Origin: Gemmatimonadales bacterium
GTDB taxonomy: Bacteria > Gemmatimonadota > Glassbacteria > GWA2-58-10
Assembly: GCA_024278175.1 (NCBI GenBank)
Contig: JAJRTS010000045.1
Span: 1-64,000 of the forward strand
Direction of reading: 5' to 3'
DNA length: 64,000 bases
A program made the translations under genes and the position numbers. Positions 7,286 through 16,373 of the stretch are shown in pieces. Positions within the stretch are counted from its first letter, which is position 1. Each line of letters starts with the position of its first letter. Below the pieces are notes generated by a model that was not told the origin of the DNA, made no database searches, and worked only from the letters and a program-made list of their open reading frames with translations.

Positions 7286-9151
7286 GCGCGCGATCCCGGC
7301 CAGCAGCGAGGTTCCCCTGCCGAGTATCCCGCGCAGGAACGTCAGCAGGTCGCCCACCCCGAACGACCCGTCGCCGTCGTAATCCAGCGCGGGGTCATCC
7401 GGGTTTCGCCGCCCGGCCAGCAGCAGTTTCAGCAGATCGCCCGCGCCCACCAGGCCATCGCCGTTAAGGTCCCAGCGCGCGAGGTCAAGCACCTGGAAGC
7501 GAAAGGGGTTGCTCTGGTAGTCGGCGGGCAGGTAGGTGTAATGGCTGAATCCATCCAGCGCCCGTACGTAATACTCCACCAGCGTACCGGCCTGAGCACC
7601 TGGAATTTCGCCCTCGAAAGTATCGCCGCTCATCAGGTTCATCAGCACACGCTCGTAATCTCCCGCGCCGTTATAGCGATAGTAGACATACAGGTTCAGC
7701 GGATTTTCCTCGATAAGGTCGGCTCTCACCGTGTACGGCCCGGCTGTGTCGATAGCGCCGGAGGGGCCGCGCACGTTCCTGATCTCCGGGGAAGTTTCGT
7801 CCAGGCCCAGCACCGAGGCCGAGGCCTCGGCCAGGTAGCCCGCCGGCAGAGTTCTCAGCTCCGGCGGCGTGCCCGCGGCCCAGTCCGTGGCGAACCCGCT
7901 GTGCCAGCTCGACCACGGTGACCACTCGCCGGCAGGATTTTTCTGCCGCACCCGCACGAAATGCAGCGTATTTGCAGCCAGGGTCGTTTCCCCGTCGCGG
8001 GGGCCGGTGAACTCTCCGTTGGCCGTGTTGACCTGCAACTTTAATTCAGTACCTTCCAGCGCCCCGCGCCAGACAGTATTGTAATCCACTTCGAGCTTGC
8101 GGAAACCGAGAACTATTCCGTCAAGCACTTTGTCCTTGACCGGCTCGCGCTGAACCCCTTGGGCCACTTCGGCCTCCCAGCCGCCTTGGGAAACACCGCC
8201 TCTGAACCGTAACTTGACTATTGTCGGGTTGAGTCCGGTACGCAACGGCCCGATCCGCTCGGTGCCCAGCATGTAATCATCGTAATAGCGGTTCTGCTCC
8301 ACCGGGCTGCCGCCGTTCCAGTAGCAGTCCAGGGCCATCCCGTTGGGAGTGAACGTCCGGTAGCCTGCCGCCAGGTCATCGCCGGCGATGTCGCAGATCA
8401 GCAGCCCGTCGGCCCAGGCCTGCACGCGGTCGTTGCGTGTGCCCTCGCCCAGCGACACTCTCAACTCGAAATGAATCCAGCGGCCCACGTTGACCGGGTC
8501 GCTGAAGCGGAAATTGGTGGCGAAGTTGGGCAGCCATTCGCGGTGGGCAGCCGGCGCCCTGGTCCGGCGCTCGATCGAGATATGCCCGTCCTCGCCCGCG
8601 ATCCAGAAATAGACCCGGTACATCCCGCTCCAGTTGCCTGGGGTGAAGCTGTTGAGCCGGGCCATCTTGGGCGGAAAGTGCCAGCCGTCGCGGGGAGTGA
8701 ACCCTTGCGGGAACTTGTGGTACCAGCGGGCGACAATGGTGGTGTACTGGCCTTTCTGGTCCTCGGGAATCCGCGATTGAAAGAACGGGTTGTCGCCGAA
8801 CGCCCGCCAGACCCAGCCCGCGTTGCCGGGGTCCTCGCCCTGGGCATAATCCGTGAGCGGCCGGTATTTCTGCCGCAGGGAGTGAAACCCGCTTAGCCCT
8901 TCCGGGGAGGTGACTCCGAAATTACCGTTGTCCGTGCTGAGGTCGTGGAAGCGTTCCGACAGGTCGGTTAGCGTTTCGAAATCCTCGCGGAAAAACACAC
9001 CGGGAGCATCCGCCAGCGCCGAGGGCGAGGCCGGGAGCAGCTTGTCCACCTTTGGTGTTTCCGGCGCGGCGGCGGCCAGGGGCATGGCGATCAGCAGCGG
9101 TAGAATCAGCTGAACTACGGACAGTTTTCGCATTTTTCGCAAATTTTGCAA
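7283..9151 (-). CDS. Secreted lectin-fold (polysaccharide lyase-like) protein with C-terminal dockerin repeats
   Basis: The 622-residue protein has a signal peptide (LILPLLIAMPLAAAAP). An N-terminal domain, roughly residues 50-310, looks like a concanavalin-type jelly roll (FFREDFETL, VGRWIHFELRVSLG, ALDCYWNGGSP, YYDDYMLGTERIG), as in polysaccharide lyases and glucanases. A middle region holds Ig/FN3-like modules (LHFVRVRQKNPAGEWSPWSSW). The C-terminus has two dockerin-type calcium loops (DLNGDGLVGAGDLLKLL and DYDGDGSFGVGDLLTFL). Dockerins anchor proteins to cohesin-bearing partners, but no cohesin is visible here. The enzymatic activity and substrate are not established. The stop codon coincides with the hairpin element at 7251-7285. 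Confidence 0.7.
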   Translation of the reverse strand: MQNLRKMRKLSVVQLILPLLIAMPLAAAAPETPKVDKLLPASPSALADAPGVFFREDFETLTDLSERFHDLSTDNGNFGVTSPEGLSGFHSLRQKYRPLTDYAQGEDPGNAGWVWRAFGDNPFFQSRIPEDQKGQYTTIVARWYHKFPQGFTPRDGWHFPPKMARLNSFTPGNWSGMYRVYFWIAGEDGHISIERRTRAPAAHREWLPNFATNFRFSDPVNVGRWIHFELRVSLGEGTRNDRVQAWADGLLICDIAGDDLAAGYRTFTPNGMALDCYWNGGSPVEQNRYYDDYMLGTERIGPLRTGLNPTIVKLRFRGGVSQGGWEAEVAQGVQREPVKDKVLDGIVLGFRKLEVDYNTVWRGALEGTELKLQVNTANGEFTGPRDGETTLAANTLHFVRVRQKNPAGEWSPWSSWHSGFATDWAAGTPPELRTLPAGYLAEASASVLGLDETSPEIRNVRGPSGAIDTAGPYTVRADLIEENPLNLYVYYRYNGAGDYERVLMNLMSGDTFEGEIPGAQAGTLVEYYVRALDGFSHYTYLPADYQSNPFRFQVLDLARWDLNGDGLVGAGDLLKLLLAGRRNPDDPALDYDGDGSFGVGDLLTFLRGILGRGTSLLAGIAR

Positions 9152-9354
9152 AGTGTACGCTCCTTCTTGTATTTCTACTTAAACGGGCTGCACTAAAGAT
9201 TCTATCGATTCAGGAAGGTCGGGGGCTTTTCGGCAACACGGTTACAAGAACCGTGCCGGGCTTTCGCTGCGCCGTGGCAGCGAGATATTACGGGAAAACG
9301 TAGACAGGTAAACGATTGTTCGTTTCTCAGTACCGATAAAAAATTCTCAGCAAT

Positions 9355-9390
9355 GATAAAACGACCCCTGCGCCGGGGAGCCGTTTTATC
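9355..9390 (-). terminator. Hairpin downstream of the SGNH hydrolase gene
   Basis: GATAAAACG (9355-9363) pairs with CGTTTTATC (9382-9390), with further CCCC/GGGG pairing inside. On the minus strand it lies 22 bases past the SGNH stop. The A/T ends make it a plausible bidirectional terminator. The remaining gap up to 9151 holds no other recognisable feature. Confidence 0.6.
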
Positions 9391-9412
9391 AGCTATTATT
9401 GCCAAGTTTTTA

Positions 9413-10093
9413 CTACCGCGTAATTTTCGGTTTCACCGCCCCGGTCCACACCTTGTAACCCGCGGGGGTCATGTGCAGGCCATCCTCCTTGAGCAACTCG
9501 GGCCGCGGTTTGCCGTCGGCTCCCAGCATCGGCGTGGCCGTGTCGATATAGTAGACCGCACTCCGGGTGGCGGCCCAGCGCTGGATAGCCGCGTTGGCTT
9601 CTTTCATCTCCGGCCACATCTTCCAGCGCGCCAGGCTGGGTTTGATCGACAGGAAATAGATCGCACGCGGGCCGATAAAGCTGTGCACCGTGCGGACGAA
9701 CTCCTTGAAGTCCTCGTAAACCGTGGTGGGACTTTTACCGTGGGCGATGTCGTTGTCGCCGGCGTAGAACACGATAGCGGTGGGATGGTAGGGCACCACG
9801 ATCCGCTGTGCGTAATAGATCGCATCGGAAATCTGCGAGCCGCCGAAGCCGCGGTTGATCACGTGCAGCTTGGGAAAATCTTCCTGCAAGGTTTTCCAGC
9901 CCCTGATACTGCTGCTGCCTAGAAAAATTACGCAGCCGGGCAGCGGGTAGTTTTCGGCGTCCGCCCGCTCGAAACGCAGGATGTCGCGCTCGAAGCGGCG
10001 TGGGTCGGGTTCGAACTCTCTGGCAGTAGCGGGAAGCGCGGCCGCCAGAGTAAGGCAGAGGACAAGCAGGGGGTAGATCGCCTTCTTAAGCAC
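9413..10093 (-). CDS. Secreted SGNH/GDSL-type hydrolase
   Basis: The 226-residue protein starts at GTG 10093, with AAGGAG 7 bases upstream, and has a signal peptide (AIYPLLVLCLTLAAALPATA). The SGNH blocks are clear: block I VIFLGSSSIRGW with the catalytic Ser, block II NRGFGGSQ, block III YAGDNDIAHG, and block V DGLHMTPAGY with the Asp-His pair. Such enzymes act as esterases or lipases, often on acylated sugars. It lies with the M14 carboxypeptidase and dockerin genes on one strand, but the gaps suggest separate transcripts. The substrate is unknown. Confidence 0.88.
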   Translation of the reverse strand: MLKKAIYPLLVLCLTLAAALPATAREFEPDPRRFERDILRFERADAENYPLPGCVIFLGSSSIRGWKTLQEDFPKLHVINRGFGGSQISDAIYYAQRIVVPYHPTAIVFYAGDNDIAHGKSPTTVYEDFKEFVRTVHSFIGPRAIYFLSIKPSLARWKMWPEMKEANAAIQRWAATRSAVYYIDTATPMLGADGKPRPELLKEDGLHMTPAGYKVWTGAVKPKITR

Positions 10094-10159
10094 AGAAATG
10101 CTCCTTAAGTTGATGATGGCGCGAGTTGGGCGGTCGAAATTAATATTCTTCCGTTTTTT

Positions 10160-10205
10160 CCTGTCCTATGTCTCTATTCTGACTCCTGTCTCCTGAATTC
10201 TGTTT
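10160..10205. repeat. Short CAGGAGT-type tandem tract
   Basis: On the minus strand the gap holds overlapping CAGGAG-rich units (CAGGAGACAGGAGTCAGAA) between the M14 and SGNH genes. It is a low-complexity tract with no visible coding role. Confidence 0.45.
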
Positions 10206-10211
10206 TTGATA

Positions 10212-12923
10212 TCAGTGCGCCGGGCCCAGCAGCACGGCGTTGAGCAGCAGGCGATTGGCGCTGTCGACAATGGCCCGGAAGTTGGGCTCCTCGGTGAACG
10301 CGATCACGTGGCCCGCTCCGGCGCGGGAGTACATCAGCAGCGGTTTGAACGCGAGCTGGCGTACGCTGGGCCCCTGCCATGTATGCCCGCTTACCAGCAG
10401 CTTGTCGGCGCTGTCGAACACGGCGATATTGCGGCCGGCGTCGCGTTTGAGCGGGCTGTAGACCTGCCAGCCGAACGCGAACATCCGGGCGGTTTCAGCG
10501 TAGCCCGCGCTCAGCCAGTGGTCCTGGTCCATGCGGACTTGCACAACCGCGCCGGGCAGCGCCTGGGGGCCGCTCCTGCGCCGCTCGATAGTATCCTTGT
10601 ACTGATCGATGCTCTTGATCTCGGTTCCGGCCACGCGCCGTTCTTTTTTGTCGCCTTCCCCGTTCTTTTTACCCGCGGTGGAGTCCCCATCCAGGCGATA
10701 CTCCTCGGAGGTGTCCAGCAGCCCGGCGCCGCTGCCGATCAGCCAGCGGGTGGCGCCCTGGATAGTGACCAGCGTGCCGCCCTCGCGGACCCAGCCGGCC
10801 ACCCGTTTTACGGCCGCCTCGCCCATAGTCTCGCCGTAATCCCAGCCGTTGGGCAGCACCAGCACGTTATACTCGTCGATCTTGATCCGGTTAAGATCGT
10901 TAGTGCGCACGGCGGTTACCGGTACGCCGTACTGGCGCTCCAGCACGTAGCGGGCGGCCCCGGCCGAGTTGGATTGGGTCGGCTCGTTCCAGGCCAGCAG
11001 CACCCTGGGCTTGGGGATATAGCGCACGTTGGGGCTGCCGAAATTGACCCCGTCCGATACCCAGGCGCTGCCGGTGGGCACAAACGATACTCCGTGGGCG
11101 GCCTCGACGTCCAGGATAATCGTGGCCAGCGTGTCCGGGTTGTCCTTGACCGGCACGATCAGGCTGCCGCGCGAGAATTTTTTATCATTATGGGTGAATT
11201 CCTTGTCGCTGCTGTATACCCGCACGTTACGCCTGAGCAGTTCGGCCAGCGCGCTCATCGTGCTGTTGGTCGAGCCGTCGAGCACCCAGGCCAGCCTGGC
11301 CTCGCGCTTGATCGGCGCGGGATACGGTGGCAGCTCGGAAAGATATTCAATGTCCGCCACGGTAAAATTATCGCTGCGGTAGCAGGGCGTGTCCATCAGC
11401 AACGGCAGGCTCCAGGCGGTTATGTCGTAGACCTGGCTGCCCAGCCCGGCGTCGATCCGCCGCTGTTGCTCCGCGATAAACTCGTCGTCCATCGGTACCT
11501 CGGGCTCCAGCAGGTTGCGCACCAGCATGTAGCTTTCCTGGCGGGCGGGCACAACCCAGGTCCCGGCCTCCAGGGTCAGCTTACCGGCACTGGAGCCGTC
11601 GGCAGCGCGAAGGCCGCCCAGTTGCACGCTGCTGCTCAGCCGTCCCACTTTGAGGCCCTGGCGGAGCAGTATCCCGGCCAGCTTGCGAGAGCGCGAGGGG
11701 TCCGGTCCGGGCGGGATCAGGTAGGCCCGGCGCTCCGGTATCGAGCGCGGCGGGGTGCGGATAGCAGCGAAATCTTCCAGCAGGCGCTGCCGGTTAAGCG
11801 CGGCGTAGTCAGCCGTGGCCAGCGAGGCCACCGCGTGATGGCGCACGGTTTCGCGATAGGGCATCAGGGTTTCGTTACTTTTCTTGGCAACCAGCCCACG
11901 GCTGGAGGCTTGCTCGTAAGTCATTCCCACCGAGCCGTTGATCGACGGCCAGGTGCAACCGTAGCCGGGATAGTAGGCGTCGAAACTCTCGCGCGTGTAG
12001 TAGCGGAAGCCGAACTTGTCGAACCATTGGGCGTTGTGCCTGCCGAACTCCTCGTAGAGCTTGACCTGTTTTTCGCTCAGCTCGCGGTTGGTGGGCGGCA
12101 TGGTGGGCGGAAAGTAATAAGTGTTGTCGCTGCCCATCTCGTGCAGGTCCACAAATACGTGGGGCCGCCACTGGAGGTAGGCCGCAACCCTGCCCCGGCT
12201 CGATTTCTGGGTCATCGGGAACCAGTCGCGGTTCAGGTCGAACAGGTAGTGGTTGGTCCGTGCGCCGGGCCAGTTCTCTCGCCTTTCGGCGCTGAGGGGA
12301 TCCGAGTCGGGCCAGCGGCCGGTTGTCTGGCGGAAGAAGTTGACAAAGCGGTCGCGGCCGTCGGGGTTCTGCAGCGGATCGATCACCACGATGCACTGCT
12401 CGAATATCCGCTCCACCAGCGTGTCTTCCCGGCTGGCCAGCAGGTGATGGGCCGTCCAGAGGCCGGCGTCGGTGCCCGAGGCCTCGTTGCCGTGGATCGA
12501 GTAGGCCAGCCAGACCACCGCCGGTAATTTTGCCGTAAGCTCTTTACGCCTTGCGGCCGGGAGCGAGAGGGGGTGTGCCAGCTCCCGCAGCTCGGCTTTG
12601 ACACTTTCCAGATTTTCCAGGCGCTCCCGGGTGGCGATCACCAGATAGTAGAGCTTGCGGCCTTCCCAGGTCTCGCCGTAGCAGACAAGCTTGGCGCGCG
12701 GGCTGGATTCGGCCAGGGCCTTAAGGTATGCCTCACTTTCGCCGTGGGACGTTATCCGCTCTCCCCAGGTGTGCCCCGCCACATCTTTCAGGGTGGGAAT
12801 CGACTGGTCGTAGCTTGCACCGGGCACGAACGGTTCGGCATCAACGCCTTTGAGATAAGTGTGGGCGGCGGCGGAGCCGGCCATCATCAAGGCAAACAGT
12901 ACGATTAACAGAGCTTTGCGCAT
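10212..12923 (-). CDS. Secreted M14-family zinc carboxypeptidase
   Basis: The 903-residue protein is called from the ATG at 12923, where GGGAGAA sits just upstream and a signal peptide follows (MRKALLIVLFALMMAGSAAA); an upstream in-frame start at 12977 would spoil the signal. Residues about 40-380 are the M14 domain. The zinc ligands are H144 and E147 (SIHGNEASG) and probably H261 (FVDLHEMGSD). The RPHVFVDLHE context and DLNRDWFPMTQ support this. The rest (about 400-900) includes a class I glutamine amidotransferase-like segment (YNVLVLPNGWDYGETM, GGTLVTIQGATRWL) that may be structural. The protein probably degrades peptides outside the cytoplasm. It is divergent from the DPP III gene. Confidence 0.88.
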   Translation of the reverse strand: MRKALLIVLFALMMAGSAAAHTYLKGVDAEPFVPGASYDQSIPTLKDVAGHTWGERITSHGESEAYLKALAESSPRAKLVCYGETWEGRKLYYLVIATRERLENLESVKAELRELAHPLSLPAARRKELTAKLPAVVWLAYSIHGNEASGTDAGLWTAHHLLASREDTLVERIFEQCIVVIDPLQNPDGRDRFVNFFRQTTGRWPDSDPLSAERRENWPGARTNHYLFDLNRDWFPMTQKSSRGRVAAYLQWRPHVFVDLHEMGSDNTYYFPPTMPPTNRELSEKQVKLYEEFGRHNAQWFDKFGFRYYTRESFDAYYPGYGCTWPSINGSVGMTYEQASSRGLVAKKSNETLMPYRETVRHHAVASLATADYAALNRQRLLEDFAAIRTPPRSIPERRAYLIPPGPDPSRSRKLAGILLRQGLKVGRLSSSVQLGGLRAADGSSAGKLTLEAGTWVVPARQESYMLVRNLLEPEVPMDDEFIAEQQRRIDAGLGSQVYDITAWSLPLLMDTPCYRSDNFTVADIEYLSELPPYPAPIKREARLAWVLDGSTNSTMSALAELLRRNVRVYSSDKEFTHNDKKFSRGSLIVPVKDNPDTLATIILDVEAAHGVSFVPTGSAWVSDGVNFGSPNVRYIPKPRVLLAWNEPTQSNSAGAARYVLERQYGVPVTAVRTNDLNRIKIDEYNVLVLPNGWDYGETMGEAAVKRVAGWVREGGTLVTIQGATRWLIGSGAGLLDTSEEYRLDGDSTAGKKNGEGDKKERRVAGTEIKSIDQYKDTIERRRSGPQALPGAVVQVRMDQDHWLSAGYAETARMFAFGWQVYSPLKRDAGRNIAVFDSADKLLVSGHTWQGPSVRQLAFKPLLMYSRAGAGHVIAFTEEPNFRAIVDSANRLLLNAVLLGPAH

Positions 12924-13056
12924 CGGGTTCTCCCTCGCCAGGCGGTAAGGTGGTCTGAAAAACAGGTTGCTAACCAATTGCTAAACGGATGAAATAATAA
13001 TAGTTTAACCCATCTTTCAAGTAAAGCTTTCACCATTACTCCATAAGGAATGAGCC

Positions 13057-15126
13057 GTGATAAAACTGTTGTTGGGCGCACTTGTGGCGCTACCCATCGT
13101 GCTTGCCGCCTGCGCCGGTGCTCCGGAAGGGGAGCCGCAGACGGCTGCCAACGCTGAAAAACCGGACTTCAGGTATGTGGCCGGGCAGTTCGCCGACCTG
13201 CGGATTCTGCGCTACCGCGTACCGGGGTTCGGGCAGCTCGACCCAAGGCGGAAGAAGCTGGCCTACTATCTCTACGAGGCCGCGCTCAGCGGCCGCGATA
13301 TCACCTACGACCAGAACTACAAGCACAACCTCTGTATCAGGCGAACGCTGGAAAATATCTACCGTACCTACGAGGGTGAGCGCAGCGGAGCGCAGTGGGA
13401 CGAGTTCGTGGTATACCTCAAGCGCGTCTGGTTCTCCAGCGGCATCCACCATCACTACAGCTCTATCAAGTTCCTGCCCGGTTTCAGCAGGGAATATTTT
13501 GGCGAGCTGGCCGCCGGATCGGCTGCGGCAAAATTCCCGCTGGAGCTGGACGGTTCGGTGGAGGCCCTGGTGGCAAGGCTTACGCCGCTGATGTTCGACC
13601 CGAAGCTGGACCCCAAGGGCGTGGACCTCTCGCCCGATGCCGACCTGGCCGCGGGCAGCGCCAATAATTTCTACGAGGGTGTGACCCAGGCCGAGGCCGA
13701 AGCTTTTTACGAGAAAGTGATCGACAGGGACGACCCGACGTCGATCAGCTACGGGCTGAACAGCAAGCTGGTCAAGGTGGACGGCAAGGTAACCGAGCGC
13801 GTCTGGAAAGTGGGCGGGATGTACGGCGCGGCTATCGGGAAAATAGTGTTCTGGCTGGAGCAAGCCGCTGGCGTGGCCGAGAACGAAACCCAGCGGGCCG
13901 CGTTGGCAAAATTAATCGAGTACTATCGCAGCGGGGACCTGCGCCTGTTCGACGAGTACAATATCCTCTGGGTGCAGGACACCGGCGGGGTGCTCGATGC
14001 GATCAACGGTTTTATCGAGACCTACGGGGACGCGATGGGCTACCGGGCCACTTTCGAGGCGATGGTGCAGCTTACCGATTTCGAGGCCACGCGAAGGATC
14101 GACGCTATCGCCGACGCGGCCCAGTGGTTCGAGGACAACAGCCCGCTGCTGGCGGAGCACAAGAAGCCCCATGTCAGCGGAATCTCGGCCCGGGTGGTCA
14201 GCACGGTGGTGGGCGCGGGCGCGGTCAGCCCTTCCAGCCCGATCGGGATCAACCTGCCCAACGCCAACTGGATCAGGGCCAATCACGGCTCCAAGTCGGT
14301 GACCCTGGGCAACATTATCCACTCCTACAACGAGGCGGGCAAGGCAGGCGGAGAGGTGGACGAGTTCTACCTCGGGGACGAGACAAAGGCGCTGATCAAG
14401 CAGTATGGCGTGCTCGCCGACGACCTTCATACGGATATGCACGAGGTTATCGGCCATGCTTCCGGGCGGATCGAGCCGGGAGTGGGCACGCCGAAACAGA
14501 CGCTGAAGAACTACGCCGCCACCCTGGAAGAAGCCCGCGCGGACCTGGTGGCCCTCTACTACCTGCCCGATCCCAAGCTGGTGGAGATCGGCGTATCGCC
14601 CAGCACGGAGATCGGCAAGGCGGCCTACGAGGACTATATCACCAACGCGCTGATCAGGCAGTTGCGGCGAATCAAGCCGGGTGAGAACCTGGAAGAGGCC
14701 CACATGCGAAACCGTCAACTGGTGGCGCTCTGGGCATTCGAGGCGGGCAGGGCGGATAACGTTATCGAGCGGGTGGAACTGGAAGGTAAAACTTACTTCG
14801 TGGTACGCGACTACGAAAAACTCCGCGAGTTGTTCGGCCAACTGCTACGCGAGATCCAGCGGATCAAGAGCCAGGGCGACTACGAGGCCGGGCGGGCGCT
14901 GGTGGAAAATTACGGCGTCAAAGTGGACCGGGAGCTTAACGCCCAGGTGCTCGAGCGTTACGAGCGGTTGGGAATCCCGGCCTACAGCGGGTTTATCAAC
15001 CCCCGGCTGGTGCCGGTGATGCGCGGCGGCGAGATAGTGGACGTGCGGATCGAATACCCGGATGATTTTACGGAGCAGATGCTTTACTACGGGGATAAGT
15101 ACTCGTTCCTGCCGACATATAATTAG
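13057..15126 (+). CDS. Dipeptidyl-peptidase III-like (M49) lipoprotein
   Basis: The 689-residue protein starts at GTG 13057, with AAGGA nearby. It has a lipobox (IVLAAC), so it is probably a lipid-anchored periplasmic enzyme. The M49 zinc motif HEXXGH is present as HEVIGH (462-467), with the second motif EEARAD at 491-496, close to the family's EECRAE/D. The length fits DPP III. The family releases dipeptides from peptide N-termini. The neighbouring divergent M14 peptidase suggests a joint role in peptide scavenging, which is an inference from context. Confidence 0.92.
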   Translation: MIKLLLGALVALPIVLAACAGAPEGEPQTAANAEKPDFRYVAGQFADLRILRYRVPGFGQLDPRRKKLAYYLYEAALSGRDITYDQNYKHNLCIRRTLENIYRTYEGERSGAQWDEFVVYLKRVWFSSGIHHHYSSIKFLPGFSREYFGELAAGSAAAKFPLELDGSVEALVARLTPLMFDPKLDPKGVDLSPDADLAAGSANNFYEGVTQAEAEAFYEKVIDRDDPTSISYGLNSKLVKVDGKVTERVWKVGGMYGAAIGKIVFWLEQAAGVAENETQRAALAKLIEYYRSGDLRLFDEYNILWVQDTGGVLDAINGFIETYGDAMGYRATFEAMVQLTDFEATRRIDAIADAAQWFEDNSPLLAEHKKPHVSGISARVVSTVVGAGAVSPSSPIGINLPNANWIRANHGSKSVTLGNIIHSYNEAGKAGGEVDEFYLGDETKALIKQYGVLADDLHTDMHEVIGHASGRIEPGVGTPKQTLKNYAATLEEARADLVALYYLPDPKLVEIGVSPSTEIGKAAYEDYITNALIRQLRRIKPGENLEEAHMRNRQLVALWAFEAGRADNVIERVELEGKTYFVVRDYEKLRELFGQLLREIQRIKSQGDYEAGRALVENYGVKVDRELNAQVLERYERLGIPAYSGFINPRLVPVMRGGEIVDVRIEYPDDFTEQMLYYGDKYSFLPTYN

Positions 15127-15164
15127 AGGTTATTACAAAACCCAAGTTATGCAAAAGAACGAGA

Positions 15165-15415
15165 GAGCACTTCTACTTTTGAGGCCAAAAGTAGAGCAAA
15201 AGCCTTTTCCGGGCCGAACTCGCACAAACTTGTGTTTTTTTTAATCCGGGCGGTGTGCCATCGGAAAAACTCCACTCCCGTGTGCTTGGCACGCTGGAAG
15301 CGAATCGCACCCCGGACAATGTTTCTTCCGGCAGCTCCGGTGGGATCCGGGACAACTATACGCTACCCTTGCTGTGGCTCAGACATGCGGCCCGGGACTG
15401 CCCCCGCCCCACCAC
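15165..15415 (-). repeat. Interspersed repeat family B, copy 1
   Basis: On the minus strand this region aligns in order with 25200-25450. Shared blocks are GCATGTnTGAGCC, GGGTAGCGT, GATCCCAC, CGATTCGCTTCCAGCGTGCC, TGCGAGTTCG, and an end rich in CTTTTG and CAAAAG. The gaps between blocks have diverged. No credible gene lies here. It accounts for much of the 640-base gap after the DPP III gene. Confidence 0.7.
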
Positions 15416-15536
15416 AAAAAAACTAGCCCTGAGCTTCACGGGGTATCGACCGATATCGATTCCACTAACTCGATTGCCTTCAGCAAATTACTAAGAGGTT
15501 TTCAAATAACTTCTAGGTTTTTTGCGGACTGGGACT

Positions 15537-15568
15537 AAAAAGGCGCGGGCAGGTTGTCCGCGCCTTTT
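15537..15568. terminator. Bidirectional intrinsic terminator-like hairpin
   Basis: AAAAGGCGCGG (15537-15547) pairs with CCGCGCCTTTT (15557-15567), so both strands end in a T-run. It may end DPP III transcription on the plus strand and the CDP-alcohol transferase operon on the minus strand. The stretch from 15569 to 15764 shows no other feature. Confidence 0.7.
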
Positions 15569-15764
15569 ATATCAGGACTTGATCCTGACTGGTAGCACAG
15601 AAGGAATCTACCAGCCTTTTTTCGAGAATTCCACGGGACTGTTTGCCGCTCTGTTGGCAGCCGGATGCGGAAGCTTAATCAAGAGGCAGGCATACCTGGA
15701 GAACCTGTTTTCCGGCGCGGAGGCGGTAATGCGAGCCGCCTGCCTTGTGATCCAGCCGAGAACT

Positions 15765-16370
15765 TCACTTAAGGATTGAATCGCTTTTGCAAAGAGCAAT
15801 GGCCTTGCTTGCATAGCCGCTGACGGACCAGAGGGTGACAAGAATCAGAATAGCGGAGCCGGCGGGAATCGTCCATTCGCCCGTCCATTTCGTATAAACG
15901 GTACCCAGCAGCATTATGGGCGCCCCGAATCCTTGAAACCCGGCCTTTATTTTACCACTCCAGTTCGCAGCCACCGATTCATTGTGTCGGGTGATAATTA
16001 TTCTGCAGTAACCAGCGGTAACGTCCCTCAATGCCATGATTAACGGGACCAGGCTCAATACGATCCCTTCACAGGCCAGGGCGTAGTAAATAATTATTCT
16101 GGATAAGCTGTCCGAATAGGGATCGAGTGTCGCGCCCAGCTCACTGACGACACCAAGCCTGCGCGCCAATTTGCCATCGAAAAGGTCTGTAAGTTCGACC
16201 AGTGCCAGCAATATTATGCAGATAATTAAGCGTACGGGAGTCTGATCGGCGAAAATAAGCACTAAGGCAAAACAAATTGCAAGTGGGATTCTCAACATCG
16301 TAACTGCAAGAACGAATAACAATTTTCGACGTTTGTCTTCCCCCCCTTTTTTTTGAGTTTCCGTTTGCAT
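15765..16370 (-). CDS. CDP-alcohol phosphatidyltransferase family protein (PgsA-like)
   Basis: The 201-residue integral membrane protein carries the full family signature DG-x2-AR-x8-G-x3-D-x3-D: D65-G66, A69-R70, G79, D83, D87, with D62 before it. Several hydrophobic helices surround the motif. These enzymes move a phosphatidyl or phospho-alcohol group from a CDP-alcohol to a second alcohol. The acceptor (glycerol-3-phosphate, inositol or other) cannot be read from sequence. The start lies 3 bases after the stop of the upstream propeller gene, so the two are surely cotranscribed. Base composition is more A+T-rich than the flanking genes, hinting at transfer. Confidence 0.85.
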   Translation of the reverse strand: MQTETQKKGGEDKRRKLLFVLAVTMLRIPLAICFALVLIFADQTPVRLIICIILLALVELTDLFDGKLARRLGVVSELGATLDPYSDSLSRIIIYYALACEGIVLSLVPLIMALRDVTAGYCRIIITRHNESVAANWSGKIKAGFQGFGAPIMLLGTVYTKWTGEWTIPAGSAILILVTLWSVSGYASKAIALCKSDSILK

Positions 16371-16373
16371 GGT

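Noticed and set aside
10206-12527. A very long open frame (773 codons) opposite the M14 gene
   Set aside because: It lies wholly antisense to a gene with clear M14 motifs and signal peptide; in G+C-rich DNA the opposite strand often stays open. Its translation shows no domain.
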